From Diaporthe sp. PMI_573 (taxonomy: Eukaryota; Ascomycota; Sordariomycetes; Diaporthales; Diaporthaceae), in NCBI GenBank assembly GCA_021399435.1, contig JAJTUP010000002.1, positions 3,410,001-3,474,000 of the forward strand: a stretch of DNA of 64,000 nucleotides. The letters run 5' to 3'. The position numbers and the translations under genes were made by a program. Shown here in pieces: positions 46,767 to 59,027 of this stretch (position 1 is the first letter of the stretch; each line of letters starts with the position of its first letter). The notes beneath the pieces are model-generated. The model ran no database searches and was not told the DNA's origin. It saw only the letters and a program-made list of their open reading frames with translations.

Positions 46767-47990
46767 CTTCAAAGGGACCAAGTGTTCGTTGAGGGCCTGT
46801 CGAGGGAGAGAATAGGCCAGTGAACGTATATGGCACTTGTCTGTGATTACTGTGATGGCGGGCAATGTATCACCATTGCGTTCGTCAGGTAGGATGAGCG
46901 ACGCGCCTGATATATACCGTAGAGCTTTTCCAGCGTGGGTTACCCTTCACCTCACATCAGCCACAGTCGGTGATAGACCCGGTCGGCAGACTTAATTTAG
47001 CCTGCATGTAATGATTAGGCTAGATATGGAATCTAGATTCTATTATCAGCATCAACCTATGCACGTGTACCGTGTTTTCGACAGCCTTAGTGGCGGTTGA
47101 CATTTAGGCGTAAGGCTATAGTGATGACCTCTAGGATTCATGGTGGCGTTCACCGGTGAGGAGCGGGAAATGGATGATTCGGAGTCAAGGTGGAAGGACT
47201 GCGTTGTGAAATTTTCACGAAGCAAGGCTTGTCCTCATGGGGTAATCGAAACACATGCATGCATTTGCACGCGCGCCAGACAAATGTTCTGGCCATCTCT
47301 GGCCGCAGAATGACAGCATTGACCCTCTTCAATGGACACTGAACGAGGAAGCTCGTGGACACTGAATACCGCGGTGGCAAATCACAGCGTATCTGTTCTG
47401 TGAACAAGGGCTTATGTTGCTCAACAACACTTCGTGATCGCTTGCAACCCAATCGGCTCACCACCCGAGATTCTTGGAGCTAGATGGTCATGGCTCGCAA
47501 ACGCACATGCAAAGTCCGCCGCGATGCAACTCCAAGGCAGCGTTTTGTCATACGAGTGCCTACACCGGGTGGGCCATTCCGGAAGAGCGGCGCGCCCCAA
47601 CTGGAGAGAAATGAACAGGGGCTGGGCAACAGGGAATGACAAGGGATTCGATATCTGTTCAGTGGGCCGATGGGCGAAGGAAGCGGAATAGATAATGCAG
47701 GGCCCACCTGCATTGCATTGGTACGAGAATCCTCTGCGCTAGTGCTTTCCCAAGCTCGTGATATTGTCAATAGGCGGCTACCAGCTCAAAATATCGTGCT
47801 TGATGCACGTCTATGTGGTCTTCTGCACGTAATCACCACGGCCTCGCCGTGGACCGATTCACAAGAAAGATTCAAGAATGAGAACAAGTTCAAGCCCGCG
47901 CCATCCGCTCATCCAAGAAAATACCCACAAATCGATTCCGTAATTTTGGGATTGGTAATACCACTCATATCGATGCTCATTGAGGCGCCG
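46767..47990. other. Intergenic, no feature seen
   Basis: About 1.2 kb between the start of the small secreted protein gene and the stop of the MFS transporter gene. Several open frames on both strands have no family features and no coherent splice signals. Confidence 0.45.
46911..46916 (-). promoter_or_regulatory. TATA box candidate of the small secreted protein gene
   Basis: TATATA on the minus strand, 145 nt upstream of the ATG at 46766. Confidence 0.3.
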
Positions 47991-49975
47991 CTATCGCTGG
48001 ACAACATATCTCCCAGCTTCGTCCTTTGAAGCAGCATTCAGATCGTTCGACTTCTCTTCCTGTCGTGCTGGAGCCCTTTCATCCCCTGAAGTGGTAATTG
48101 AACCTGATTCCTCATCCGCTCTTCGGCTTTCAGCTGCAGCATTTGCCTGCATCTCTTCCTTCCTTTGCAGACCCTTGTCCTTTATGAAGAACATCAGCAG
48201 CCAGCACAGACCCATGCACCCTTCCCAAAAATAGAAGACAGATCTCGATGCCCTTGTGTATATGTCCAAAACGATGATCCTCTGCCCATCCGGCAAATTA
48301 GAGATATCTGGCATCGAGAAAACAGACGATTTGATCTCATCCGCAACGTCTGCAGGGATAGCTGATGTAGAATCCAAGTGCCCAACCAGAGTATTGGAGA
48401 AGAGAGCCGAGGCGATGGCAAGACCTGCGGCGCCCCCTAAAGCGCGCAAAAAGTTGCGCGAACTGATCACAACAGCCCGATCCTGCTTCGCAGAGTGCGC
48501 TTGGGCAGCGACGAGTGCTTCAATATTTTCAGGGCTGAGTCAACAAGTCATCCAAACGACCAAAGATATAATGTGATGTGCAAAACTCACTCGGCTGAAA
48601 AGTAAAGCCAATGCCCATTCCCTGGACAATCAAAGTCACTATGATCCCTGCCAAAGGAAAATTCCGCGAGAATTTGCTCTCCACCGCAGTCGCTATAAGC
48701 CACAAAGAAAATCCGGCCCAGATCACCTCGCCATATCTGTTTGTTCTGGACATGTATTGCCCACTGGCGATCGATGCCATCGATTGTGGCAGGACAATAG
48801 GGAGGATTAGTAAGGCAGATTGAATCACTGACATCTGCCGAGCAGTCTGATAGAAGATGGGTAAGTAGTACATTATACTGTAGTAGCCGAGCCCGATGAG
48901 GAAGTTTTGGGCCATCATAGCAGCCAGTGCCGGCTTCTTGAAAAGGCGGACTATCTGAAGTATGAGTAGAGGCTCTAACGCGGGAGAGAGGTATCGGCAG
49001 GCAGGGCACTCACGTGGAATCATGGGAAGCTTGGCCACCTTCCACTCGTTCAATCCAAAAAGGAGAAGCAGGACGGACCCAATCGTCAGCATGGCAATGG
49101 TTGTAGAGCTTGAAGTTGGAAATTGGGTACCAATGCCCGAGACAGGGATCAGCAGTAAAATTGTCCCGGCCGAGCTGAACAGGATTCCAAGATAGTCGAT
49201 CTTGGCCAGCTTTGCCCTCAGGGGCTCCGGGGGAATGGTCTGTGGCGGGAGCAGGAAATAAAGGACCAGCCCGGAGCAGACAGCCAATGGACATAGCAGC
49301 CAAAATAATGCCCGCCAGGTGACCCTCTCGGTGAAGGCCGAGGATATAAACGGCCCAATCGCATTGCCCAACCCTACACATGATCCGAGTATTCCCATGA
49401 ACTTTCCTCGCTGCTTTAAAGTCGTCACATCACTCACGACCATCATTGCAAGTGCCATAATACCGCCGGTTGCGACACCGCTGACTCCCCTGAAAGCGAA
49501 GAATTGTGGTCCTGTCTTAGCGAACGAGCAGAGGAGGTCCCCGAGAGCAAGTATCCCGAGACATGCGACAAGCATCACTTTTCGGCCGAATATATCTGAC
49601 AATCTTGTTTTTTCTACGTTAGCGTCAGTCTCTAAGAGTTCACAACCGTTAAGCATGATCGAACCTTCCATAGAGCACCTGGAAAGCGGTGTTGGCGATG
49701 AGTGATGAGGTGCCGGCCCACGTAATTGTAGACGAGCTGTTTAGGTCACGTCCGATGGTGGGCAGAATGACGCCGATGGATTGCTGGTCGATGAAGGTGA
49801 TTAGGAGAGCCGACGCCAGCGCGCCGAAGACAATTATCAGTCGGCCGGTAGGCAGGATATTGGTCTGGTCGTGGAATGTAGGCTCCCCCTGGGCCATTTC
49901 AAAGGCGGAATCTTGTCCAAATCGCCTCTCTGGGACTTTCTCTGATAGTTTGCCTTTTTGAGGACTGTCGTTCAA
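47991..49975 (-). CDS. MFS transporter, DHA2 (14-helix) drug:H+ antiporter type
   Basis: Four exons: 49975-49665, 49603-49014, 48950-48591 and 48517-47991, giving 595 aa. It probably exports small toxic compounds or metabolites by proton antiport. Helix 1 begins LIIVFGALASALLITFIDQQ; motif A is rebuilt across intron 1 as LYGRLSDIFGRK; motif C appears as GLGNAIGPFISS; exon 3 starts PLRLFKKPALAAMM after a loop, and exon 4 restores TLVAAQAHSAKQDRAVV and NFLRALGGAAGLAI, typical of DHA2 members. The C-terminal tail is long, acidic and cytosolic. Intron 2 is 63 nt and stop-free, so retained transcripts keep the frame; the acceptor ATAG, not the nearby CAG, keeps the protein sequence continuous. The next gene leftwards is a secreted protein and rightwards a Zn2Cys6 regulator 2.1 kb away. 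Confidence 0.88.
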
Positions 49976-52086
49976 AGATCGCTATATGTTCCCGACCAAA
50001 TTGAAGCCGCGCAGGCAATTGAAGCGATTTCTTCAATATGCTTTGCCTAAAGGTGATGATGTACTCGACTCTCGGCCAACAAGAAACTTTTAGACTGAAG
50101 AGGCCGCGAAAGCGGCATTTATAATCCGGCAATCGCACCGGCCCCGGCGAGTGATCGACAATAGATCGCCGGACTACGGCTTCGGAGATACGAGTATTTT
50201 TGTAGCTCGACCCAAATTTGGAGGCGGGCAGAGAAACTTGCGGTTATTGGAAAACTTTGGCTCCTGCTTCCTGTTCATGAGGAAAGAAGAATGCGATTCT
50301 CGTTCCAGATTGAAACGAGACGTAACGCAGGAAAATTAAGTGATGGGCCGAGTGGTTGGCTTTCTTTCAGAGAAGAAAATGTGCTGCGTTGGGAACAGTG
50401 GATGTCGACGTGTTCACTTCATATGAGTTGGATTTCTAACGGCTTCTGCAAGCTCACGGGCTCGGGAGGATCCACCCTCGTCCGGGACGCGAAGAGCAGC
50501 AGGGGACTTCCCCTGGAACCGTTGCCAGCCAGTGACTCTCCGACACGGTGAATAGGAAAGAGGGCAGCGAAGAGTAACCCAACCCCGCAGTAGGCGCCTC
50601 TTCACAGCGCTCAATCTAACCATGGCAGTACGCTAGGTTGTAGTGAATATTGAGCGTGCCTTGGCTGATTCTGGCCGAGTTACATCATAATGCAACCGCA
50701 AATTAGCACGGCTGAGGTATCTATATTTTACAGACCAATCTCTACCCGAGAGACATATTGTGCCTTTCTGCCGCACCAAATAAAATTGCAGGAAGAGGCA
50801 AGAAGCCCACGTTGTTGGTTGCTACGCTCAATCAGCATTGGGACGAAAATGGTCACTGCCTCGCTGCCTACGTACATCCTGCAACCCTTTCCAAGCAAAC
50901 ACCCATTTATACTCAGCGTGCTATGAATTTCATGTTTGAGATTGTCGATCAGCTATCCTACTCCTTTGCAAGGAATTGTTCGGAATCAGGAACACGTTTG
51001 TGGCATTCAGTCTTGAAATATGATTCCAGTAAGATCTTGCAGGGGAACTGTTATGTTTGTCAATGGGTGTCCAGACTCCTATAAGTCATCTAGGCAAGGT
51101 CATTGGCAAGACGGTCACAGCCCTTTGACTCAGTCAACCTCCTGACCTTGCTTGCCATCAAGAAGAAAGAAACGCGCTGATGCACCAGGCAAACCGAAAT
51201 CACCAAACACGGATGTTTCCTGCATTTGCGATTTCGGCCCGAAATCTGACCTTGGATGGGACCTTGCAGGTGTCGCGTTGGCCTCCTGACAAAACCATCT
51301 GAGCCTCTCATCCATAGGCTTGTCCAGACTGAACGACACACTTGTTTTCCTCTTAACACCTTGCCAATTGGAATCATTTGCGTATCCGAAGCCCAGGCTG
51401 CACCCTACACCAACAATTCCGGCCACTTCCTGACCTGCAAATTTTGCAGCACCTCCATTCCCTGGCCCCGACGACATTCTTGTTAGGACATGGCTGGTTT
51501 GTTATGAGACCTTTGGTACAGGGCAGGGTGTCTTCTTCCAATCTGGATGTATTGCAATGGATGCAACGAAAGTAGCAATAAAGCAGGAGGCACATTGTGA
51601 CCATGTGCTGATGCAGTACTTGTGGGAGTAGTCCTGCAAGTTGTAGGCCAGTTGTGGGTTGGATTTCAGGCTTTGTGATAGAATGCTTGCTTATCAAATG
51701 AGTGTGCGACCGAGATGACCGGAAAGTGGGTGTGCGGTGGGCTGAGGTGTAGGTACAAATAGATGTGTGACTGCGGGTGCGTAGACAGAATGTCTCGTGT
51801 TAATTTAAAGTGAGGGTTGAAAGTCTAGTGACAGAAGTTGAACCTCGCCTGAAATTTCGAACCTCAAGCTCGAGAGATGGGAGTTCGGGACAAAGAGTAG
51901 TAGCTGATTGCCTCACTCGGCCAAGTCCGGCTTCCCGCGAACGGTAACTGCGGAATTGCAGGCAGGACAAAGGGGCAAGGGAGAAGAAATTACAGATGCA
52001 AGACAAGCCAAAGACGGGCGTTGTGAAGATTAATGCCATGCAAGAAATACATATGCTAAAAGTATTGGCCGGTCCGGACAAGTGAA
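49976..52086. other. Intergenic, no firm gene
   Basis: About 2.1 kb between the MFS start and the regulator stop. A 115-codon minus-strand frame at 51130-51477, Gly- and Ser-rich at its start, overlaps a Cys-rich frame (51374-51697) on the same strand; neither has a recognised family, clean start or splice partner. I leave both uncalled. Confidence 0.4.
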
Positions 52087-54466
52087 TCATACTCCTCCAG
52101 CGAAAGAGTCCAGGTCTGCAAACAGCTGCTGCCACCCATCATCTGTAGGTTCAGTCTCGAAGAACTCGTCCCAGATTCCACCAAGTCCGATCGGGTCCAT
52201 CATATCCATGTCAAATCCCCACCCGTTTAGAATCCCCTGTTGTTGGCCGGCAGTAGCCATAGAGTCGTCTGTCATCGGCGGAGCCTGTTGCAGTTCCTGC
52301 ATCGAGTCTTGGTCAGGTGCGGTGGTGGGCTTGCCAGACCCAGATGCATCATCGTTGCGCAAGCCTCTGCCGTCACTTTCCACACCATGCACTCTGTGCT
52401 TCCGCAATACGCCGACCAGCCGCCGCACCATCACAGCAGCCATGCCGCTTTTCTCGCCAGCCTTCTCTAGCAGGCGGCACGCATTTGCCAGCGCAGACCT
52501 TCTGCGCTCTGTTCCAGCATCTGCTCGCGTGCTCTCTTCTGTGCTCGCATTCTCTCTCAGCGCCGGATCAGTAGCGAGGACGGTACATGCTATAAACAGA
52601 TGATTTATAATGAGGCCGCTGCGATAAGGACTGCGACGCGACGTCATACGGCTGCTGTCAGAATCAATTGAGCCCGGTGAGTCCACAGCCGCGCTCAGTA
52701 TTGACGATGCTATGTCGATAACTGTTTCCGTCGAATTCAGGCACCTCTTACGGAAGACCTCGAATTGTTTCGGCAAATTGTTGGCTTGCAGAAGTGGTCT
52801 CAGGAGCCTGGCCCATCGTGCATTCAGAGAGAGTGTACCGATGGACCGCTGGAGAGCTAGCTTTTGCGTTGTTGCGTCCAGAGAGCTCATGTCTGCTGTT
52901 GATATCACGGTTGGGATATCTATCTGAAGTTGCTCAAAGATTCGATCCAAGGCCGCGATCTTCGAATATGGTAGATTGTCGATATCTCCAGAGCCCAGAG
53001 GTAACGCATCGACAACTTGGCGACAGATATCTCCAAGACGGATCCGCATGTTCATATGTAATACTGCTGTTTCTGCCCATGCGCCGTACATAGCGATCAT
53101 CGGGTCGGAGTCTGCAATGTAGTGAGGATAATTTACCTGCATGTGTCTTGGATTTACCGTATATATTCTACCAGACGGGCCTCCCATGGCACCCAGAAGC
53201 CTGCAGAGGTTGAATCAGAACCAAGCAAGTGTGCGACGAGACAAGGATGATGTGCAGCTTACCAGTCTGTCGAGGCCAGGTACCACCAAACCCGTCTCTT
53301 TATCTCGCGGTCGGGGCTGGTGTCCCTGCTCTCGTGGGCTGGCAGATCAATCAGGTGCAAGCCCATCTCATAAGCTGCCGCGCGTGCAGCACTTTGGATG
53401 TAGCGAAAGCGAGCAGAGGTGCCTTCCATGTTGTACACCAGATCTGCCAGGATGAGCCTGGCAATGATAGTATCCAGGGAGGTCAGGTCTGCACGTTGAG
53501 ATTGGTCCAACAAATCAAAGGCGGATGCTCGCCACACACGGGAGCAGGTGGCAGCGTTCTCTCCGGACAGGAAGTCGAAGCCAGATGGGAATTCCTGGTC
53601 CCAGAAGAAAGCGCTGGCAGCACAGAAGCTGAGGACAAAAGCTATCGAGGAAAAGTTGACCTTTTCGCCCTGTCGCAGCTGTGTGTACAGATCGTGAATC
53701 ATAGTCTGCGCTGTTGGATGATGAATCAAGCTCACGATGTGGAAATCTGTATGATCAAGATAGTCCTTGAAGAGCGCCAGAGCGTCCTTTTGACAAGGGA
53801 TATCTATGCGTCTTGACGAAGAGCGTCTAGAGACCGAGGGTTCGCCACTTGTTGTGACATGGAACGTGAGTATGTCACGATCATCGACAATCTAATGGTT
53901 ACTTAGCAGCGGTTCTGTGGTGCATCCCCCGTAGCGCGGAGCAGAGGGACGAGCAAACACTCAACTGCTTCTTACCGGGGCGGCCTGATTGTAGTCGAGC
54001 TCGGTCGAGCGATCACGCCCCGCCCTGTTGGAATTTGAAAACGGGGCCTCCGTGTGTTTGGGAACGGGCGGCTGAGCCGAAGTAACGCCGCTGGCCTCGG
54101 TTGCTGCCATCGGGGTGGTGGCGCCAAAGACGGCTTCCTCGAGACGGTGCAGCCTCTCCAAGACCGTCTCCGGGCCTGCTGCAATCGTGCTGTGCGGCAA
54201 TGTTATCTGAAGGTATCTTGCATTGAGCAAGACGGATCTGATAAGACTTACCCATGACCAAATATGCGCGGTGGCGGCGAGGTTTGGCCCTCACACGGGA
54301 TCCCACGAGTAGTGCAGTTGGCGCACGGCTGCCCACGGTCGCACTTCAGCTTCTTGGAGCGGCAGAAATTGCAGCTGGTTTGAGGCTGTCGTCGGCGCCG
54401 GGGGGTGTGCTGGTCTGCGGCTGCTGCTGTTAGAGATGTGCGTCGCTTCATAGCCGGATATTCCAT
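52087..54466 (-). CDS. Zn2Cys6 transcription factor with fungal-specific regulatory domain
   Basis: Four exons: 54466-54252, 54189-53976, 53891-53263 and 53200-52087, giving 723 aa. The DNA-binding cluster has Cys at 32, 35, 42, 48, 51 and 58 (spacing 2-6-5-2-6), preceded by an Arg-rich stretch RRRRQPQT. A coiled-coil-like LERLHRLEEAVFG follows in exon 2, consistent with dimer binding to inverted CGG triplets. The middle homology region spans exons 3 and 4, including ALFKDYLDHTDF, IIARLILADLVYNMEG and REIKRRVWWYLASTDWLLG, the hallmark RRR-WW pattern rebuilt across intron 3. The C-terminal part is acidic and Gln/Met-rich, a likely activation region. ATG 54466 was chosen; ATG 54502 or 54451 are possible. 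The divergent neighbour is a broken MFS transporter, which may have been its target. Confidence 0.88.
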
Positions 54467-54904
54467 GGAGTGTAATGGTAGGTTAGATGACAGTAAATTC
54501 AAAGTAAATTTAGCACGGAGGTTTGATGCTCCTCGGATGATCCGGACTAGACTGCCCTGGACGGTGGGCCGACCCAGGTGAAGAGCCTGTTGACTAACTA
54601 GGTACCTAGGTGCTTATACAGCGGCTCTACAGGACTAGCTGGTAGCGCGAACGTCCATGGAAAACCCCGAGTTTCCGTTTACGAATAGCAAACATGTCTC
54701 GGGTGATAGGACAAAACGTGCATCAAAGCTCTCAGTTAAGTCTCGTTAACCACGCAATATAATTCCTTCACCCACGCCAGCCAAAGTGGCAGAACAGCCG
54801 CTAGAGACCAAGTCGAGGTATGGGTCACCTACTTACAATCTGACCGTAGGGCATAATTTCCCTTTGTATGAAATATGAATGACACCTGCTGAAGCCTTGA
54901 AACC
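54467..54904. other. Divergent gap between regulator and transporter relic
   Basis: About 440 bp. It would have carried the promoters of both the regulator and the now broken transporter. No gene or repeat was seen. Confidence 0.4.
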
Positions 54905-56018
54905 AGCAATCGTTCTTATCTGGTGGTCGCTGGAGCGTCTATATCATTATTTTCCAGCGTCGGATTTCTCAACTCGTTGGGAGTATTGCAAGCATACTAC
55001 CAAGCAAATTTGCTGCAGGATAAATCATAACCAGACATTTCATGACTTGGTTCGGTGCCCATATTCATGCTATACATCATGCCGCCTTTGACGGGCGTTC
55101 TCTGTAAGTACCCACTCCTTCCTTTCCTTCTTCACGGCCCCGGCCACACGGCAGATCCCCAGCATAATGTCTCCCTTGTACCGGTTGCGAAGCTGTTCTC
55201 GGGCGGAAAAGTTTTCGCAAGCCTGAAAATGGGATCACGACCGACAGCGAAGTGCAGGTGCCTCTGCGGTGGGAGCCTAGGCGTCCCGATAGCCATATTC
55301 ATGACCTCCCTGTGCACCCGCTTCTACCAATTCTTCCTCGCGCAAGCGCTTCTCCTCGGTATCTCCAAGTCATTCGTGACTTGACTTCCTATCGCGGTCG
55401 TATGCCGCCACTTGCCACGCCGCAGAGGTCTGGCTCCGGGGCTGGTCATCAGCGGATCATCCCTTTGAGGTCTTGTCTGACCCATCGTCCTGCGCCAGCT
55501 TCTCTACCACACGAGCTTCGGTTTCGGCTGGACGATGCGGATTGTTGGGTTTGCTATGATGCCCCTACTTGCTGTTGTCTATCTCATCATCGGTGAAGCA
55601 CCTCGGGAGGCCCCACAGCGGTCGACTGCGGCCGAGCAGGTGAGTGCACGCGAGGGGCTCGAGAAAAAGCCCTCAAACAGAGGAAAAGACAGACTCATCA
55701 ATCGTCAAGAAGCCTGAATTCATTTCCCTCTGATCTGGCCTCCCTATCCGCTACCTCGGGCTACTTATCCCCCTTGTTTTATCGGTCGTCATACGCAGTG
55801 GACCAGGGAATGTCACCTTCGATGTCATTTTATCTGATTTCTATCTTCAACGCTGCTTCCCTTATTGGTCGAGTTGTCCCTTGAATCCTAGCAGATTGGT
55901 GGGGACACTTCAACTTCATGGTTGTAGCGCTGGGAACATCTGCCATCGTCGGCTTTTGCTGGACGGCGGCGACAACCAAGCCCGGGCTGGCCGTCTGGTC
56001 CTTGGCTTCACATCTGGG
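54905..56018 (+). pseudogene. Monocarboxylate-type MFS transporter pseudogene
   Basis: One frame follows an MCT-like MFS transporter: YLVVAGASISLFSSVGFLNS, LGVLQAYYQANLL, FMLYIMPPLTGVL, FYQFFLAQALLLGIS, GLAPGLVISGSSL, SFGFGWTMRIVGFAMMP and, after an intron-like GTGAGT at 55640, YAVDQGMSPSMSFYLIS and ILADWWGHFNFMVVALG. It is interrupted by stops at 55028, 55043, 55382, 55466, 55478 and 55882 that lie in the same frame as these segments. The stop at 55028 (CAA to TAA) is in a CpA context, as expected of repeat-induced point mutation, but others are not, so ordinary decay is equally possible. The middle part (about 55105-55280) has lost recognisable sequence, and the last quarter of the family's length is absent. 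It lies beside a Zn2Cys6 gene and was probably its regulated transporter. Confidence 0.75.
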
Positions 56019-57619
56019 GTAAGTATGACCCACTGATCACTCACGGCTTGTGACTGTGCCACGACTAGATGGGCGCCTCGTGACTGCTGCATAAAGATCT
56101 TATGATCAGAGCCGTGATTAATGGTGGGTTGGGATGTCATCAAGCGGTGTGTCAACAGTGGGGTTACTCTCTTGAAGGCTCTGTGCCCAGGTGCGGACAG
56201 CAAGCGGCTGGAAGTCGCAAAGTCTGCCTACAGAACCAATATACTTGATCCATGTTTGTGCCTGGGTAAGCCTGTATGACAGCAGTTTCGCCAATCTTCA
56301 ATGAAAGCTGATCTGCTTGCATGACAAACCAGACCCAATAGCTACTTTGGTGTTTCAGTTGAGTTGCAATCACCAGAGATACCAACGGACCTGCGTCACA
56401 TGACAGTACTATGTTATAATGCATGTACGCTTGGAATCATTTCCGGAGCAGAGAATATTTATCTCCAAGAAAGACCCTTTACCGAGGGTTCTCTCTTCCA
56501 TCCAGGTGTCCTACAGACCAACAAGGTTACATATGACTTATACATGTGATGGGTTGTGACTTATATTAAACCATGTCTAGGGAGGTGATGTGCTGAAGAT
56601 GTTCGAGACGAGACCCATGGTTCCTAAGGATGCCTCCCTCGAGATGCTGTCAAGCTATTTTTTGTCCATACTGCCTACAACTTCAACACCCACACCTAAG
56701 TACTTGGCAGTTCAAAAGGTCAGCGTGGCTTCAAGGCCAAAGCGAGGATCTCGTGGCGACACTGCCATAAATGACTCGCTGGATGATCTCAAGCCACATG
56801 GCTGACATGATGACGGAGCTAGATCAACATTGCGCAGTTTTACTACACAACTATCATTGAAGTCAACCCCCTGAAGTTGATTGACAGGGCTTCAGGCATG
56901 TACCATAGTCTTCAACCACACTAGCAACCGCTGCGTTTCCAGCAACCATGTGTTTCCTCCTCAACACGTTCCACTTCTGCAAACTAACACAACCCATGAC
57001 AGCCTCATCCACCATCGCCTTGCCTTCACGAATCCATTCACCGATTGTAACACACCATGGCATCACAGAGTGGATGCTGACTTTGAGCGCCGATCAAAAT
57101 CAGCGACAACCTTGTCACAACCAACATTCATGCTCTCCGTGTACTTCAACCCTGTGACATCTTGCTTTCAACTTGCAACCATTCACACTGGTCCTTGGGC
57201 CCAGGGTTTCAATCCGTAGCAATATTTAAGCCGAGAACCCCTTGGCCATTGCTATCCCAACAACAGATTTGGCGTCCACCTACAGCATCTGTCTCGTCAA
57301 CAAACAAAGGCGCGAGTAGCACCATTCCTCGGTGATTGACACGTCCGTCAGCCTTCCTTCACAACACTCTCAACCTTGCCTCGAGGGAGTGTACCCTCAA
57401 GTAGAGCATCTCAAGGGCTGCTTCTTCTCAATTGCGCGACTGACGTGAAGTCCTAATCTCTGCGGTCTGTGGAGCTCTCCTCCTATCTAGGCTTACCTTT
57501 GCAAGCCTGTGTCAAGTACCCTACACTTGCGTTTGGGTTCCACGTTGACTGCTGTCTCCATCCCACCTCTTATCACCTTGATCAGCCTCTCGCTCTACTC
57601 GTTCCCACCAACGATCGCA
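56019..57619. other. Intergenic, no feature seen
   Basis: About 1.6 kb. Short open frames do not splice into anything recognisable. The last 400 bp are rich in pyrimidine and should form the promoter and leader of the next gene. Confidence 0.4.
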
Positions 57620-59027
57620 ATGGCGCCTGCCCGGCCAACCCCACCTAGCTCGGGTGCAGGTCCAAGACTACCCTTAGGGAGACCGAAGATCTTCGGTGGC
57701 GGTGTAACGCGCTCTGGTCGGGTTGAGAAGAGGAGCGCCCCCGAAAGTGAACGCGCTAGGGAGCGCAAGCAAGAGAAGAGCCTGGGCCCCACGGAGGCTG
57801 ACCCCGAGGAGCAGGCGCAACCACAGCCGGCCAGACCTGAGCCCGAGTCCGCGACGACGCAGTCATCTCCCAAGGCCACGGGAAGAGCTTACCGCGATGA
57901 ACGAGGCCCCCTCAGCACAAGAGCGCCCCTGAACACAACAAGCCTGCCCACAAACCGGGGTGCCTCCGCGGATGATAGAGAGTATGAGAGCGGAGAGTCT
58001 GTGCTGCACCACAAGATCTCAGAAGGAGGACCGAAGCTGAAGAACATTGCAGAGTTGCTTGCGGATGCAGACCCGCATCAGAACTTTAGAATTCCTTCCA
58101 ACAAGATCATCGCCAACGAGGACGTGGACACGAGGGTTTACCAGCAGATGCGACGCCTCGCGCCAGGCGGAGACCTGACACCCGACCGCGTGCGCAACAA
58201 TTTGATCGACAGCGTCAGGGATTTCGAGCAATGGTGGGATTTACGTGGCAACAGGGAGTCGCGCGCATTGTTTTGGAAGCGCGTGTGCAAGCGAAGCACA
58301 TGGATGGGCCAGCTAGATGGGGCCGATTGTCGCGAGTTCTTTCTCTGGCTGGTCGTCTACTTCAGGCACGGCTCGGGAAAGAAGGCGCTCAACAGATTGG
58401 CCCAAGCCTTCGAGGGGCTGAGCGAGCTGTTCGAAAAGGAAAAGGGCTGCGAGCTGGACGAGCTCGTTAGCATCGAGGCCAGGGTCCGGCTGCCGGCCCA
58501 CCAGCCCCCGAGCCGTAGCCGAGCTGCTGTCTCGAAGAAGAGAGACAGCAAGTTCAAGCCCGTGGATGGCAACATCTTTCGCCTATCAGGAAACACCAAC
58601 ATGACCGACGATGAGCTCCGTGGCGTCGATGTTCAGGGACTCAGGCGGATCGTGGACCTGGGTGACAGGCGGAGGAAGAAGGAGGACCGGATGAGGGTGT
58701 TTGAGGAGGAGATGGGAGCGGATAGAGCAAGGATGGCAGAAGAGGGCAGAAGAGGCAGCGGAAGAGGCAGCCAGAGAGCAGGTGGCAGCAGCAGGAACAG
58801 CTGCGGCGCCTGAACCCCAGCCGACGACACTAAACCGGAAGCCGACACAAGGCAGGAAGCGAAGCTCCCGCAAGCGCCCAACCCCGTTTGAGGCAGGCAG
58901 AAAGCCGTCCGATTTTGAGGAGGACATGTATGGAGACGAAGACGACGACGTCGACGTCGACGACAACAACGAGGAGGAGAGGCTCAGGGCAGCAGCTCTG
59001 AACAGGCAAAGGTGGCCCCGTGAGTGA
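57620..59027 (+). CDS. Basic/coiled-coil protein of unknown function, apparent frameshift near 58744
   Basis: The frame from ATG 57620 (context CAATGG) encodes Pro/Arg-rich N-terminal disorder (about residues 1-140), then a folded-looking region: GPKLKNIAELLADADPHQNF, DTRVYQQMRRLAPGG, NNLIDSVRDFEQWWDLRG, FFLWLVVYFRHGSGKKAL and DELRGVDVQGLRRIVDLG. Near the end it becomes an Ala/Glu coiled coil and the first frame stops at 58813. The +1 frame, open from 58695 to 59027, continues the Ala/Glu heptads and a long acidic end (DEDDDVDVDD). Dropping one G in the GAGGG run near 58743-58746 would join them smoothly, so I place the end at 59027 with a frameshift, real or from sequencing; a GT-AG intron of about 50-60 nt in this stretch is the alternative. 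I recognise no family. Nuclear location is plausible from Arg-rich and acidic blocks. Confidence 0.55.

Noticed and set aside
51130..51477. 115-codon minus-strand frame upstream of the regulator
   Set aside because: It overlaps another frame on the same strand and neither has a clear start, splice partner or family.
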